A stretch of DNA of 64,000 nucleotides from Planctomycetaceae bacterium (GTDB lineage: Bacteria > Planctomycetota > Planctomycetia > Pirellulales > Pirellulaceae): the NCBI GenBank assembly GCA_020638995.1, contig JACKHM010000002.1:434001-498000 (forward strand), written 5' to 3'. The position numbers were made by a program, and so were the translations under genes. A model generated the notes under the pieces. It saw only the letters and a program-made list of their open reading frames with translations. It had not been told where the DNA came from and searched no databases. Shown here one piece after another: positions 26,101 through 41,100 of this stretch. The first letter of the stretch is position 1. The number at the start of each line of letters is the position of its first letter.

Positions 26101-29100
26101 TCGGTTCACGCGGTGACGATGAGTTTACTGGCGGCGGTGGTGACGACACTTTCATCGGCGGTCTTGGAATCGATACGGTCGTTGAGTCACGCGACGATGA
26201 TATCACTCTGACGGATGCAAACTTGACTTTTGCGAACGCGTCCGAGACCGATACACTCACTAGCATCGAGCGGGCGAATTTGACCGGAGGCGACTCGCCA
26301 AACGTCATTAACGCCGGTGCGTTTACTTTGGGCGCCGTTACCCTCGATGGCGCTGACGGCGATGACACGCTTACCGGCGGCAGCCACGACGATTTCTTGA
26401 CAGGGGCCGGTGGGCTCGATTCGCTGTTTGGCGGCGGTGGTACCGATACGGTTGTCGAGGCTGGCGATACCCGCTTCATTCTGAGCGGTGACTCCGCGAA
26501 CGCCACGCTTGACATGGGAGAGGGCGACAGCGAAGTCATTACGCTAACTCGTTCGGCCGGGGTTGTTAGCGGTACTTTCACACTGACGTTCAACGGCGAG
26601 ACTACAGGGCCTATTGCTTTCAATGCCAATCGACCGGACTTGGAATCGGCGCTAACAGCGCTGGCAAGCATCGGGGATGAGGATCTTCAGGTAACCGAAT
26701 CCGGCGACGGTTCGTGGACCATTACATTCCGCGGAAATCAGGCTGGCAAGGATCAGTCTGATGTGACGATTGACGACTCGCTGTTGACGGGCGGAACAAT
26801 CGAGCTCGAGATCACGCAGCAAGGTCTCATCGGATTCAATACCCTCACGGGAATCGAACGGGCTGATTTTACTGGAGGCGAGGGTGGAAACTTGATGGAC
26901 GCATCGACATTCGATGGAAGCGTCACATTGAGAGGTGCAGAGGGCGACGACAGGCTGATAGGCGGTAGCGGCGAAGATGACATCTCCGGTGGTCCCGGAT
27001 ACGACATTATCACAGGAAACGCGGGGGCGGATATTTTGTCGGGCGGCGACGAGTTCGATCGGCTGGTCGAAGAACGAGATGTCAATTTTGTACTTACGGA
27101 CAGTACATTGACGGCTACGGGCGGGGCGATCTCTGGTAGTGAAGTTGATCAGATTTCAGGGTTCGAACAGGCCGTACTCACTGGCGGCGATTCGGACAAC
27201 ACGATTAACGCAGCGGCGTTTACCGGGCTTAGCGCTCAAACGAAATTGAGCCTGTTAAACGGAGGCGAGGGAGTCGTCGCGTTGAGTGCGCCTTCCGTCG
27301 ACCTGACCGGTCTGGAAGACACGTCTCCGCTGTCGGCGCTCAATAATGGCAATGGTGTTGGTAGCGTTGTCGGAAACGACTTTGAAATTATCCTAAGCGA
27401 TGGCACAACCACAATTCCGGTTGATCTGTCGTTTGCTGCTACGCTGCAAGATGCGATGGATGCAATTACTGATGCGGCAAATGCCGTTGTGGCGAACCGC
27501 TTGCACGTCGAACTCGATGATACCGGCACCAAGTTAGTTCTCTCGGATTCCATCGATGGCGGGAACGATCTTCAGGTCAACGCTTTGAATGCTTCGACCG
27601 CGGCTGCCGACCTCGGAATCGAGGGCTCCGGTCTCGGAACGACTCTGACCGGCTCGGCGATCACTGATGGCAGCAGCGACATTCGTGTTACCTTGACGGA
27701 TGGGACGCAAGTTGACATCGATTTGAGTGACCTAGTGACCTTGCAAGATGTCTTCGACGCGATCAGCAATGCGCACCCACAACTCACTGCTGGTTTCAAC
27801 ACTGCAGGAACGGCTATCACCATCTCAGATACTGCTGGCGGCACGGGCAATCTCCAAGTTGAAGCGTTCAACGGTTCCCCAGCCGGAGCAGACCTCGGCA
27901 TCCTCGGAACGGCAGCGGGCGCTTCGTTAGATGGCAGCCCGCTCGGCGTTGGGTCCGTGAGGTTGGACGGCAGGGGCGGCGCTGACATCCTGACCGCTGG
28001 ACCCGGAGCCGACACCTTGATCGGTGGCCCGGGAGCGGACGTGTTAGACGGACAGGCTGGTATCGATAAAGTCGTCGAGCAGCGTGATGCCGACTTCGAC
28101 CTTGAAAATTCCAGCCTCACGATCGGAACGGATGCGGCTGATACGCTACAGAATATCGAGCAAGCCGAGCTTACAGGTGGCCCCGGAGCAAACGTAATCG
28201 ACGGTTCAGGATTCACGCTGGGCTCGCTCATCTTAACGAGCGGCGGTGGGCTCGACACGCTCAAAGGTGGCAGCCAAAACGACGATTTCCGCATCAGTGT
28301 GGCTGGCTTGAACGCGGGCGACAAGGTCACGGTTGATCTCGGTGGCGGGAATGCCAATAAAGTCGTGATCCTCGGAACTGGCTCGAATATCACGCAGGCC
28401 GATCTCGATTGGGTGACGTTTACGGGTGTGTCCGGCGCAGGCGCCGAGTACGCGATCGAGAACGACACCATCAACGTGGCATCCGACCTATCGCGACCGG
28501 GAATGGATCTGCGGCTGGAAGCGGATCAGATCAACGTGCTGGGTGGGCACACGATAAGCACGAGCCACCCGTCGAAGGCAGGCAACCTCACGCTTATCGG
28601 TCGTCACATCATGATTGATGGAGGTGCAGAGTTGCTCGCCGAGGCCACCGTTGTCGGCGGTACGAATGGCAGTATTCGGATTGAAGCTAACGAGACGCAG
28701 GCCAGACTTGGTTTCTTTAGCACTTCGGGCGATGCGGATGGAGGGTTTTTAGGTTTTGCAAACATCGATCTAAATGAAGCGGACATCAAGATCGGAGACG
28801 CCACCATTCGAGGCGGAGACGTGGAAGTCCTGGCCACTGTCGATGCTCAGCACTTCCTGAAAAAGGGAGCTTCTGGAGATGGCATCGTCAGCGGAATCGC
28901 GGGAGTGATTGATGCGATGCCAGTCGTGGGCGGTCTCTCGTCCGCAAAATCCACTGCGAGAATCGATATCGATTCGGGATCGGAAACACCAACAACGATC
29001 GTAGCCGAGAACTTCACGGCGTACGCCGATGCAGTCGTACGAGCGACCTCGATTCCCATCGGCATTAGCTTGGGAGTTGCAGTTGTCATCGCGCGATCCG

Positions 29101-32100
29101 ACGTTGATGTTGTGGTCGGGAATGCGGATATCACTACGAGCGGTGACCTGACAATTCGTGCGACCGGCGATCATTTTGTTAATGCATTGGCTGACAGCAG
29201 TCCCGCGGGCGGCGGTGTTTCTGCGGCGATCGCGGTGAGCGTGGTCAATTCGAACGTGACCGCCAACGTGAAAGACACCGCGACCTTGACGGTGGGCAAT
29301 CACCTCTTTGTGCAAGCAGACACGATCGACCGGAATCGTACTTTCGCCCGAACCATCACGGGCGGAGATGGACTCGTCGGTGTTTCCGTGGCCGTGAGCG
29401 TCGAGGATGGCGAGACGAATGCGTTCTTGGACGGTACGGCGAATGTGACCGGCAATATCAATGTCACGGCGAAACAAAAGAAATTACCGTTGCCGGTTAA
29501 CAAGGTGTTTGTCGTGCCGTCGTTCGCTTCGGGAGTTGCAGCCAAGGCCGGAGTTGGAACGAACTCGACAGGCGATTATCTCGACGACGTGAAGGCAGCG
29601 GGGATTACCAAATTCGTGGCGTTAGCGAAGCTGATAGCGAAAATCAAGCCGCCCGAACAGGGCTCAAAGAACGCGATCAAAAGGGATCTGCAACTCGCAG
29701 GCGCTGTGGCATTCGTTCAAGACACGAACGACACAACTTCTCGCATTGGTGCCGGTAACACGACGAGCATTGAACCTGGCACACCGATCACCGTGCTGAA
29801 TCGCGGTGATGGCATACACCTTGGGAAGTTGTCTGGCGCGACGCCGCTTGTACAACTGAATAATGGTAGTGGTGTGCGAAGCGTTTCTGGTAACGACTTT
29901 GAAATCGTGTTGGCGGACGGCAGGAAGGCAAGCGTCGATATCAGCGGCGCGAGCACGCTTCAAGATGTGCTCGATAAGATCAATGCGTCCGATCCATTTG
30001 TGATTGCAAAGCTAAACGATGCCGAAACTGGGATCGATATTAAGCAATTCATTCTTCCCGGAACTCTCGCACTGAGTCCGCTTCAAGTCAACGCTTTGAA
30101 TGGTTCCCAGGCAGCCGTAGATCTGGGCATTCTCGGAACAGGTGAGCTCACTAAACTAGAAGGCACTGCGATTGACGGCAGTGCGGCAGCGGGCGGTCTA
30201 AAAGACATTCGCGTAACATTGTCGAACGGGACAGCAGTCCTCATCGACTTGCGAAATGTGACCAGCATCGAGGACGTCCTCGACAGGATCAGTTCGGCGA
30301 ACGCACAACTATCCGCGACGATCAACGCAACCGCCACAGGCATCGATTTGAGTGACACCGCCGGTGGTTCGGGTGCGATTCGAGTCGACGCGCTTAACGG
30401 CTCGCAGGCTGCCGCCGGATTTGGAATCTTGGGCACTGGCGTTGCGAACACGCTTCACGGTAGTCGCATCGTTGGATATCGAGCCAATGTTGAAGCCGAC
30501 GGCTCGATCAATGTTACATCTAAAATACAGAATCGGCCCAATGTCACTGCCAATGCGAGTTCAATTCTCGCCCCGGGAACGCTGGATCTGGAAGGCGAAG
30601 TGCCGGTCACGGAGGCGAAACGTGGGGGAGCTGTAGCCGTCTCTGTAGGACTGTTTAACAATGACGCGAATGCGTACATCTCCGGGGACGCTGACGCTGA
30701 TGCGAAAGGTGCCATTGTCGTTGACGCTGACGCGCTCAACCAGATCGATCCGTTATCATTGTGGGGCGCCAATTTGGTGGCTCCATTCCTCGACAAGAAC
30801 TTGCAGCCCAAATACGACACGAGCGAGGGCTCGCAGACGCTCGTCGAAGGCGATACCGTCGAGGTGCTCGAAGGCCATAGTGCAGGTGGCGACGTCGGAA
30901 CCACCTACAGGTACATCGGTCCCGACGGAGCTTCGACCGACCTCGGAACGGAAGACTATGCTGATACTCTAAAGTGGATGGAGGTCAATTTAGGGAAAGA
31001 AGCTGGGTTCCAATTTGTCCGCAAACTCACAGGTTACCTGAATGCGAACTTTGGACTCGACAGCGGCCTTGCGGATTCGTGGAGTCAGGCCGCGGCAGCC
31101 GGTCAGAAAAAACTATCGGTAGCCGGCGCCGTATCCGTCTTCTTCTTTGATCACGAAGCGGACGCTGTTATTCGATCCGGTGCGCGGATCAACCAGGATC
31201 CGGATGGTACTAATCCCGATGGGACGCCCGGCGCCACGAATTCATTCCGATCCGATTCACAAACGGTCAGTGTGGATGCCACGTCTGTCAACCAAATGCT
31301 CAACCTGGGTGGAAACATCCAGACATTTGGTGTCAAAGGCAAAAGGACAGCCTTTAAACCCAGCCTTGCCAAGCCGGGGCGAGGTACAGGAACAGCCGCT
31401 GGCGATGACACGACGGAGGATGCGGTTGGTGCGACGGTGCTCTACTTCAATTACGAAGATGATGTCCTCGCAAAGATCGAAGACGGTGTCACGCTGTATG
31501 CAGACAGCTTGGAGGTTGATGCTGACAACAGCGTGCTCGGCGCGACTCTCGCCATTTCCGGTGGCGGTGCCGGAGATATCTCGTTCAATGGCGTCGTGGT
31601 CTACACGACACTCGACAACTCCACCGTTGCTCAAATAGATGATCGAGCAAACGTCACAGTTGGCGATAACATCGTCGCCGGCTCGGACCCACCGGTTAGC
31701 CTTCTCGTCGAGGCAACTGACGACACGAAACTCGTATCGATTGCTGGCGCAGTAACGACCTCCGAAAAGGTTGGCATCGGTGGGTCGGTGGCGATCAATG
31801 ATACGAGCCGCAAGACCGAGGCACTTATCGGCAACCGGATCAGTGACGAGGTTCTGCTGAGCGGTGGTTCGCTGACCGTCGATGGCGACGTGTACATCAA
31901 CGCGCTGAACGAGGGCTTTTTAGGAGCGTTCGGCGTTGCCGGGGCTTCAGCCTCGAACAAAGAACTGGGCATGAAGGACACTGCGTTTGCCGGCGCATTA
32001 GGTTTTGGCAGAAACACCGTCGACGATATTGTGAAGAGCTATATCAACAATGCCACGGTAATTTCCTCAGGCAGCATTTCGCTCAACGCCAACTTCACAC

Positions 32101-35100
32101 CCACGGTCGAGGCGTTCGCGATCGGCGGCTCTTATGCTTCCGGTCGAGAAAATAGCGTGGCCCTGGCCGGCGCAGGTGCGACGAATGTGGTCGATAGTGA
32201 CATTGGCGCCTTTATCAGCAACAGCGGGGGGAGCCGGTCAGTGACTGCCAATGGCGGTGCGATAACGCTGACCGCCACGGATAGCTCAGGTGTGTTCACG
32301 CAAACCGGCGCATTTTCAGTTGCCAATGGCCAAGATAGCCCGGATAAAGGATCTCGCTCGCTCTCAATCGGAGCTTCGGTATCGATTAATGATATCGGCA
32401 CCAAAAGCGGCCACGCGGTGCAGGCGTTCATCCTCAACTCGAACGTAGTTGCGGCGGGTGACGTAGCGATCTCCGCAACTTACACAGCGAATGTACATTC
32501 GTTGGCGGTTGGAGGCTCATTCGCCAAAGCTTCGGGAACCATTTCCACCAACGGTCAGCTTGCTGCTGCCGTGGCCGGAGCGTTTTCATTCGCGACGGTG
32601 GATGCCGCCGTCCAGACTTACATCGAAGGGAGCGACGTTACCACGACTGCCGGAAGTGGTGGTGATATCAATCTCGTCGCCGAAACCATATCTGAGCTGT
32701 TTAGGTCGGATGCTTTCGGGATTGCCGGCGCATATGCTTCGTTGTCCGGCGGCACTGCGGCTGCCGGTGCATTGGCGATCGGCTTGGCCGTTTCCGGAAA
32801 CGTAGCCCGGACTCGCGTCAAGTCCTATGTCAACAACTCGGTGCTGGACGCGGACGATGATATCCTCGTAAATGCCACGGCGATGCCAGAGATGGATGTG
32901 TTGGCAATCGGCGTCGCCGGCTCGGTGGCTCGCGGCGCACAAGGAACAACCGGTGCGCTGGCAGGAGCGGGATCGGGAGCAACGAACGACGTTGACAATC
33001 AAGTTCATGCCTACATCAGCAACAGTCGCGGCGCCGGTGCGACGCCAGGTGTAAGTGCTGGCGGCACGATCACCGTGACCGCCGCCGACAAGACCGAGAT
33101 TCGAGCGGATGCAGGTGGATTTGCCTTGGCGCTGGCGAGCGGTTCGGGAACGGGCGCGACCGGAACGGGTGCCATCGGTGCTGCGATCACGATCAACGAG
33201 ATCGGTCAAGATACCGGCCATTCGATCCTTGCATACATCGATAACTCGACCGTCGAAGCGGCAGGAGTCACAATCAGCGCCATCTCGACTGCAGAGGTGG
33301 ATGCCCTGTCGATGGCGGGCGCGGGTGCTGGCTCTAAAGGGCAAGGCAACACAGGCGCTTTGGCGGGCGCGGGCGCGGGTACATACAACGAAATCACCCA
33401 GACGATTGAAGCAAGTATCAAGGGAAACAGTTCTGTGGCAACGACCGGCGGTGGTGTCACGGTGACGGCCACCGATATGTCGGAAATCGATGCCGACGCT
33501 GGCGGCGTAGCCATCGCGATCGCTTATGGCTCGGGGACGGGAGCCACCGGGGCCCTGTCTGTTGGTGCGGCGACGGCGAACAACACAATCGACAGCAGCG
33601 TGTCAGCATTTGTTGATACGTCCAGCGTGATTGCAGACGGTGACGTCACTCTATCCGCAGAGGCCAAGAAAAACCCGGCTCTGTCGGGTGAGTATCGCAT
33701 CAACGCACTTGCGTTTGGTGTGGCCGTTTCCGGAGCAGGTTCGACCGGCACGGGACTGACGGGTGCTTTGGCCGGTGCAGGCTCAGGTGCGACGAACACC
33801 ATCGATACTCGCGTCTCTGCACACATCAGCGAGAGTGGTGGTAGCAAGAAGGTCGCTTCTAACGCAGGTTCTGTTACGCTTACTGCAAATGACGAGTCCA
33901 GCATTCGGGCTGATGCCGGAGGCTTTGCCGTCGCTTTGTCGCTCAGCGGAAGCAGTGGAACCGGCGGAGGAGCTGGCTCGGTCGGCGCCGCGATCTCGCG
34001 AAACATCATCGGCACCGCAGAAGACCGCCATTGGGTAAAGGCATACATCGAGAGCTCGGATGTCGAGGCCGCTGCCGGGGGCGTGACTCTGTCGGCAACC
34101 GCTTCGACCGTCATCGACGCTTTGGCGATGGGAGGATCGCTATCTGGTGCGGGCTCGTCGGGATCGGGAGCTACGGGGGCGTTGGCCGGTGCAGGCGCTG
34201 GTGCCACGAACGATGTAATTCAAACTATCGAAGCGAGCATTACCAACGACAGCAGCATCACAACAACTGGTAACGGCGGTGTGTCGGTAAGTGCCATTGA
34301 TAGTACGTCGATAACGGCCGACGCCGGCGGCGTCGCTGTTGCGGTCGCGCTGACCAGCGGCAGCGGTTCTGGAACGGGATCTGGAAGCATCGGGGCGGCA
34401 ATCTCGCACAACACGGTGTCCAGCAGCGTTCGTGCGTTCCTGGATGGATCGTCCATCATCGCAGATGGCGACGTCGAGTTTAATGCACATGCAAAGCCTC
34501 AAACCGACAAAACATTAGATTTCACCTTGTCGGCGGTTAACGACACCGTAGGCAATGAATCCATACACCTCGCCGATCACGATTTAGACACTGGGGATAT
34601 CGTGATCTATCACAGCGGTGGCGGCGTCGGCTTAGGAGGACTCGATGACGGCGCTTCGTATTTTGTAATTCGTGTCGACGACAACAACATCCAGCTTGCG
34701 GCGACCTCGGATTTGGCGCGGAAGAACATGAGCATCGACCTGAGCAAATCGGGAGCGGGTGCCAATCACCAATTGGAAGTGTTGAAGCGTTCAATTGAAG
34801 CACTCGCTTTTGGCGTCGCCGCCTCGGGTTCGGGTTCCACGAACTCTGGACTGACTGGCGCACTCGCGGGCGCTGGAGCTGGAGCAACCAACACGATTGA
34901 TACGGACGTCGCCGCCTTTATCCAAGGTGCCAGCGGCGGAAACAAGAAGGTTCAATCGACGTCGCGCGGTGTGTCGGTGTCGGCAAGCAATGCTGCGAGT
35001 ATCGTCTCGGACGCCGGCGGCTATGCTATCGCCCTTTCGGCAAACACCGGCAGCGGCAATAGCGGCGCTGGTTCGATCGGCGCGTCGGTCTCGAACAACG

Positions 35101-38100
35101 AGATCGGGAAGAATGGCGGGCACTCGGTCAAAGCCTACATTGCCAGTTCGGTCATCGAGGCGGCGCTGAACGGTGTCGCTGTGGATGCCGTTTCAACGAC
35201 GACGATCGACGCGCTGGCCGTCGGCGGTGCATTATCTGGATCCGGTTCTACGAGCGGTTCGTCGGGAGCATTGGCCGGGGGCGGAGCTGACACGAATAAC
35301 ACGATCGATATGGATGTTGAAGCGAGTATCAAGTCGGGCAGCACCGTAACAACGACGGTCGCAGGTGACGTGATTCTATCGGCCGTGGACCGTTCGAGTA
35401 TCTTCGCCGAATCGATTGGTGCGGCACTGGGTGTATCGCTTGCCGGTCAAAGTGCCGGCTCAGCTGCGATTGGTGTATCGTTGGCCGAGAACGTCATCAA
35501 CGTGAACACTTCGGCTTTCATTGATGGAACGAGTGTACCTGCGAATACCACGACGGTTGATGCGGCGGGTGATATTACGATCACCGCGATTAACGACGCC
35601 ACAATCGGCTCGCTGGCGGTGGCCGCATCATTGTCGATCGCCGGTGGATCGAACAATGCGTTGGCCGTGAGTGGCGGCGGTGCGAGGGCCAACAATACAA
35701 TTCAAAGCAAGACCAACGCCTTTGCCATCAATAGTCGGCTGGAAGCAGCGGGCGATGTCATCGTCACGGCGCTGAGCAATTCAAAGATCGATGCGACTGT
35801 TGTCGCGGTATCTGCATCTGCCGCATTTGGTAGCAGCAACACGGGAGCCGCTTCGATCGGTGCGTCACTAGCGAGCAATCAAATCGGCGACGACGCGACT
35901 CGCGACACGCGAAACCAAGTGCGTGCGTACACCGTGAATTCTGCCATCAGCGCGGGAGGCGATCTCAGCCTGACTGCGATTGCCAACCAATCGATTGAAG
36001 CTCGTGTGGGAGCTGGGTCGGCGGCTATTTCCGGATCAGGGTCCGGTGCGGCGGGTGCCTTGAGCGGAGCGGGTGCTAGTGCGACGAACCTTGTTGCCAT
36101 CGACGTGCAGGCGTTTGTGGACGGCGACGGCACGCCAGTCACCGTCGGCGACCCTGGCGTTTTGGCGGATAGCGTCACAATCGTAGCACAGGATGACTCC
36201 AGCATAGATGCGGACGTCGGCGCAGCTTCGCTTGCCCTTTCTGTTTCCGGAACGACAGGTATCGCGGCATCCATAGGCGTCGCGCTCGCCAAGAATCGAA
36301 TTAACAACGACGTCGCGGCCTTCATTGATCATGCAAATGACGGCGTCGAAACCCGTACCGCTGGAGATGTCGTCATTACGGCGACCTCGGATTCGGACAT
36401 TGATGCGGTATCCGTTGCGGCATCGGTTGCAGTGACAGGCGGTGGCACTACCGGACTCAGCGTGAGTGGCGCGGGGGCGAACGCGACGAACATCATCCTC
36501 TCGAAGACGAATGCCTACGTCGGCGAAAGTGAAGTCGAAAGCGGCGGCGCCGTTGATATCGACGCGACGAGTACTTCGGACATTCAAGCCGCAATCGTTG
36601 CCGCGAGTGTTGGTGGTGGTGGCGGAAGCACGACGGGCGGTACGGCTTCAATCGGGGCGGCCCTGACTCGCAACTATATCGGTTGGGACCCGGCCAGCGA
36701 TTCCGTATCCTTCACTCATCACTCCAGCGACCAGGTGGTGACCCTGACCAAAGGCGCAAAGGTCAAAGTCGATGATGGCGTCCGAAAGGGAGATGTCTAC
36801 GAGTACCTCGGTGACACCAGGACACGCTTCCGTTTTGTGGATACGAACACCACGTCACCGGTCGTCAACAAGAACGATCTTGTCAAAGTCACGAAAGGTG
36901 ACCATCCAGGCATCTATCGTTACCTGGGCTCCAAGGGATCTCGCAATCTCACCAATCAAACTTACTACAGTGCCGATGGATCTGGCGACTGGCAGTTGGT
37001 CGATGCAAACGATCTTGGGGAACAAGATTTTGGGAATCCGCTCCTGTGGAAACTTGTAAGCCTCTCGGCGGACGCGGCGGAAGTACAGGCTGTCATTGAG
37101 AACTCGCAGGTAACGTCAGCCGGCGCGTTGACGCTGGACGCAATTGCGAGCGAAACGATTCGATCAACCGTAGTGGCCGCCTCCGTCGCTATTGGCGCAG
37201 GCGGAACGACTGGCGTCGCACTTAGCGGTGCTGGTGTGAGCACGGAGAATCAAATCCGCACGCTCATCAAAGCGTACATCGATGGATCGACCGGCATTAC
37301 GGCACAGCGGATCGATCTCACGGCGCAAGATTCGCCAGTGGTCAAGTCGGATGCAGGTGCGGCCGCGGTATCCGGCGCCGTCGGGGGCACTGCTGGCGTT
37401 TCGCTGTCAATCGGGGTTGCGCTCGCCGACAACACGATTAGCAATGAGGTTGAAGCATACATCGCCAATGCGAGCAATGTCGTGGCGACGACCGCTGGTG
37501 GCATCACCGTAAGCGCGGATGTACTACCGGCGCCGCTCACACCTCCCTCGCTGAATACGAACTCCGGTACGCAAACTCTCTCGCCCGGTGACAAGGTGCA
37601 AGTGCTCGCAGGGCACGTCGAAGGTGGAACGGTTGGACGGATCTACGAGTATCGAGGCGCGGTTGCTGACTATACGCTGGCTGACGGTTTCGACTTTAAT
37701 CATGACGCTGTAGAAGACGCTGACGATGCGGTGCTGCTGCACACTGGTAATACCGTCCAGCTTCTGAACGGCAATGTCTATCGCTATGGCGGTGAAGAAA
37801 AAGAGATCAATTTAAAGAACGAAAACTTCTCGTCCTTGGCGTGGCAGCAGGTCAACTTGAACCAGAAAAACTTGGGACTCGAAGACTTCAGCGATACGAA
37901 GTTGTGGGAGTTGGCGGACGCTTCGATCAGTACGCGTGTGGGGGCAGCCTCGATCGCCGCCTCTTTCGGAGGAACGGCTGGGGTGTCTATTGCTGGCGCA
38001 GGTGCCAGAGCAACGAACACGATTCTGACGAAGACGAATGCGTACATAGCAAATAGCGACGTAGATAGCACCGGTAAGGTTGATCTTGATGCGACGAATA

Positions 38101-41100
38101 CATCGACGATTTCGGCGTTGGTCGGAGCCGTTGCCGTCGCCTTGGGTGGCGGTGGGACGGCTGGCGTCGGTGCATCGATCGGCGTTTCCATTGCAGAGAA
38201 CTTCATCGGTTGGGATGGGGATCTGAAGGCTCCTGCCCAAGTACGCGCGTACATCAGTGAATCGACTGTCGACGCCGATGGCAGTCTAACGCTTGACGCA
38301 GTCGCAGAGAATGCAATTGATGCGATGGTGCTGGCCGGTTCAGCAGCGGCGGCAGGCGGTGGCACGGCAGGTGTCGGGCTCGCAGGCGCGGGCGTCTCGA
38401 GTACGAACAAGATTGCTACAGACATCAAGACGTTCATTGATGGTAACGATGAAAATCCAGCGACCGCTGATGTCAACGGCGGCGTTCGTGCGAGCAGCGT
38501 GACGCTGCATTCGATGGACACCTCAACGATTAATGCAGACGCAGGCGCGCTCGCCATTTCGGCGGCTTATGGGGGCACGGCTGGGGTCGCCGTTTCAATT
38601 GGTGTCTCGTTGGCCGAAAACCATATCAGCAATGATATTGACGCGTACGTTGCCGACGAAAGCGTGATGACAACGGGAACGCTCGCGGACCTGACGATTT
38701 CGGCGGAAGATGCTTCGACCATCGACGCAACATCGACTGCTGCCGCAGTTTCGATCGGTGGCGGTGGAACAGTTGGAGTTGCTGTCAGCGGTGCCGGTGC
38801 GGCGGCTGAGAATATCATTCTGACGAAGACGAACGCTCATGTTGATGACAGCGATGTCACGACGACGGGCGACGTGGATCTGGATGCAGTAAGCAACTCT
38901 GATATCGACGCAGTTGTCGTTTCCGCGAGCGCCGCCGTTGGGATTGGCGGCACGGCAGGAATTGGTGCATCTGTGGGAGCCTCTCTCGTTCGCAACTTTA
39001 TCGGATGGGATCCGGGTACGGTCACGGCGTCGCGGACAACCAAGGACGACCTGCGGACGCTTCGAACAGGCGATCGCATCAAGGTCGTTGGCGGCGTTCG
39101 CGACAATGATGTTTACCAGTATCTAGGCGACGCGCTCACCAGATATCAATACACGGCTGGAAGCGGAGCTACGGTACGCAAAGGCGATCTCGTCTACGTG
39201 CCCGCGAATCGAGGCATCTTTGAATACACCGGTTCCGCCAGCATCACGGTTCCCTCGGCGGCGTCGGTCTTCGAGGATGAAGACGGCGAGTGGGTCGCAC
39301 GCGGATCGAATGCGATCGACTTCGGTGATACTGAGAACTGGAAGTTGGTGCTGCCGACGGACATCGAATCTGCGTCTCAGATTCAAGCCTTCATCGTGAA
39401 CTCGGATGTCATGGCGACGGGCGACATTACACTCGACGCAACGGCTAGCGAGAACATCGACGCCACTTCCTTCGCCGGATCCGTGGCGATTGGTGGCGGA
39501 GGCGTCGCGGGTGTTGCCTTGAGCGGCTCCGGCGTTGGAACCGAAAACCGCGTGCGGACGCTTGTCAAATCGTATATCGACGGCGATGGGACGAACACGA
39601 TCTCCGCCAATGACGTTGCCTTGACGGCTCTTGATCAAGCAAATGTAAGGTCGGATGCTTTGGCCGTCTCCCTCGCGGGTTCGGGGTCTGGCACGGTCGA
39701 CGTCACGTTGTCCATCGGCATCGCCTCGGCCTTTAACGAAGTCGCCAATGAAGTTGAGGCATTCGTCAAGGATGTGAGTTCTCTGACAGCCACCGGTGAT
39801 GTTGTTGTGGATGCGAAGGTGGTTCCGCTGGGCGTTGTGACACCTGACTTCAACTCTAGTCTCGGTGCGAGAACTCTGATTAAAGGCGATACCGTCGAAG
39901 TGTTGGACGGTCACGCTGCCGGAGGGGAAGCCGGTCGCATCTATCAGTATCGTGGCTTCGTGCCCGATTACATCTCAAAGACGGGTGATCCCACGAATGA
40001 ACACGATATCGTGGAAGGCGACACGGTAAAACGCAATGGCGTCGTCTATCGCTACGTCGGCAATCCGAGCCCCTCCGAAACAGAAGATTCCGACACGATT
40101 GATCTGAGCACAGAAAACTACAACACGAGCGCGTGGGTTCAGGTTCCATCACCCAATACCCTTACGCTGTCGAGCCAGGACTATACCAACACCGAGTTAT
40201 GGGAACTTGCGGACGGATCGATCACGGCAAGGGTCGCCGCCGCGTCGATCGCCGCGAGCTTCAGCGGCGTCGCGGGAATCGCGTTGAGCGGTGCGGGAGC
40301 GCTTGCAACCAATGTCGTGCTCACAAAGACGAACGCCTTCATCGAGAATACAAATGTTTCGGACGTCGTTAATGTTGATCTCGATGCGGAAAACCAGTCC
40401 ACGATCGTGGCGGAAGTTGCGGCACTTTCAGTAGCGGTTGGCATAGGTGGAATCGCCGGTGTCGGCGTATCCGTGGGCGCGTCGACAGCGCACAATCAAA
40501 TTGGCTGGACTCAAGATGGAGTCAAGAAGCCGGCGGAAGTCCAGGCCTATATCAAGAACTCGAGCATCGATGCCAGCGGTGTTCTGACGCAAAACGCCTT
40601 GGCCAACGAGAAGATTGACGCGGTCGTATTGGCCGGGTCCGCAGCCGTGACGGGGGCGGGAATTGCTGGTGTGAGCGTCAGTGGAGCCGGAGTTGGAACG
40701 ACAAACCAGGTCACGACTAACGTGAAATCGTTTATCAGCGGAGATGGTGCGTCCGGGATCATTGCAGATAGCATCACGTTGGTCGCGGACAACACCTCGA
40801 CGATCAGCGTCGACGCAGGGGCCGTGTCACTCGCGGCGTCATTTGCACCTGTCGGCGTTTCGATTTCCGTAGGAGTTGCGTTGGCCGAGAACGAGATCAG
40901 TAACGTCGTCGAAACTTACATCAAGAACGCGGATACACGAGTGCAGGCAACGCTCAGCGATATCGCGCTGGCCGCAGAAGATAGTTCCAAAATCAAAGCA
41001 CGAACCGGCGCAGCTTCGCTATCCTTGGCCGTTGCAGGGTTTGGCGTGGCGATCAGCGGCGCTGGCGCCGAGGCGACCAACATCGTACTGAACAAGACGA

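Larger units (their letters stand above)
24324..28086 (+). repeat. N-proximal RTX-type calcium repeats, six clusters
   Basis: Clusters of GGxGxDxhx nonapeptides occur near 24324-24386, 24759-24845, 26094-26181, 26343-26460, 26931-27069 and 27963-28086 (for example LTGGAGDDTQVGGLGDD and LIGGPGADVLDGQAG). Between them recurs a longer unit: VxExRD, a strand pair, IExAxLTGG, N(V/T)I(N/D), AFTLG. RTX nonapeptides bind calcium in a parallel beta roll and are typical of proteins exported by type I systems. Confidence 0.85.
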
